A stretch of 13,737 nt of DNA from an uncultured Chloroflexota bacterium. Lineage in GTDB: Bacteria; Chloroflexota; Anaerolineae; Caldilineales; Caldilineaceae. Position numbers and translations under genes: made by a program. Below the pieces are notes generated by a model. The model was not told where the DNA came from. It ran no database searches and worked only from the letters and a program-made list of their open reading frames with translations. Of this stretch, positions 13,392 through 13,737 are shown piece by piece. Positions within the stretch are counted from its first letter, which is position 1; each line of letters starts with the position of its first letter. The stretch lies in contig CAIOHJ010000071.1 in NCBI GenBank assembly GCA_903858085.1, positions 1-13,737 on the forward strand, written 5' to 3'.

Positions 13392-13737
13392 ATGGATCAC
13401 CCTCATGCCGCTCGATCGGGCTCTGCACACAGCGGCGCTTCAGGCTGTCTACGACGCTGTGCCGGCCTACTGGCAGCTTTACCGGCGTGAATCCCCTCCT
13501 CCAGAGCATGCCAGCCAGGAGCTGGCGGCTGCCTCGCAGACTCCTGGCCGCACTTTGTTGGGCATCTTGCGCCGGGTAGACCGGCAGGACCCAGAGGCGG
13601 GTGCCGAGCTGATCGGTGTGTTGGATTTTCGTCTGCACTGGCCGACGGCCGGTGTGGCCTACATTGGCAATCTGATGGTGGTCGGCTCGCTGCAGCGTCG
13701 GGGCATTGCCAGCCAGGCCTGGGCGTTGCTCAAGCCC
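13384..13737 (+). CDS. GNAT-family N-acetyltransferase, N-terminal part (cut by the window edge)
   Basis: The first 118 codons of a probable acetyl-CoA-dependent N-acetyltransferase are present. ELIGVLDFRLHWP and VAYIGNLMVV form the central strands. QRRGIASQAWALL at the window end is GNAT motif A, whose Q/R-x-x-G-x-G/A loop binds the CoA pyrophosphate. The gene runs off the right edge, so motif B and the full length are unseen. AGGAG 5 nt before the ATG (13384) is a strong Shine-Dalgarno inside the end of the dynamin gene, and the two genes overlap by 8 bp in different frames, so their translation is probably coupled. The acceptor is unknown. Confidence 0.8.
   Translation, partial: MAEWITLMPLDRALHTAALQAVYDAVPAYWQLYRRESPPPEHASQELAAASQTPGRTLLGILRRVDRQDPEAGAELIGVLDFRLHWPTAGVAYIGNLMVVGSLQRRGIASQAWALLKP

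Overview
The window is GC-rich bacterial chromosome, almost fully coding, with no insertion sequence, tRNA, rRNA or CRISPR array that I could see. The mix of genes (a menaquinone pathway, a FtsK/SpoIIIE translocase with only four predicted N-terminal membrane spans, and a bacterial dynamin-like GTPase) and the style of the proteins suggest a Chloroflexota bacterium, perhaps Caldilinea-like. That placement is inference from protein character, not from a marker gene.

Layout. The left 8.3 kb is read on the minus strand. From upstream to downstream it holds menF (isochorismate synthase), menD (SEPHCHC synthase), menB (naphthoyl-CoA synthase), menC (o-succinylbenzoate synthase) and gltB (glutamate synthase large subunit, cut by the left edge after 992 codons). 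The right 5.2 kb is read on the plus strand: a Cof-type HAD phosphatase, a FtsK/SpoIIIE DNA translocase, a dynamin-family GTPase and the first 118 codons of a GNAT acetyltransferase. The two blocks diverge from a 212-bp intergenic region (8341-8552).

How the genes work together. MenF, MenD, MenC and MenB catalyse four steps of the classical chorismate-to-naphthoate menaquinone route. MenE and MenH are not in the window; the place where menH sits in the E. coli order (between menD and menB) is taken by a 199-bp gap. That gap holds a perfect 34-bp tandem duplication carrying palindromes, then a consensus TATAAT box for menB. GltB makes glutamate from glutamine and 2-oxoglutarate and is metabolically separate. 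It appears to have its own promoter, overlapping the menC stop codon. In the plus-strand block, FtsK (chromosome segregation at the septum) and a membrane-remodelling GTPase are neighbours; the GTPase gene overlaps the acetyltransferase gene by 8 bp.

Most interesting signal. The roughly 190-nt untranslated leader of gltB contains a compact 66-nt cloverleaf (3050-3115): three perfect hairpins inside a 5-bp closing stem. Part of the cloverleaf (3069-3076) is perfectly complementary over 8 nt to the gltB Shine-Dalgarno region (2986-2993). This is the arrangement expected of a translation-controlling RNA switch, and I do not recognise it as any known riboswitch class. The same interval, read on the plus strand, ends in a good intrinsic terminator, so a plus-strand small RNA is the rival explanation.
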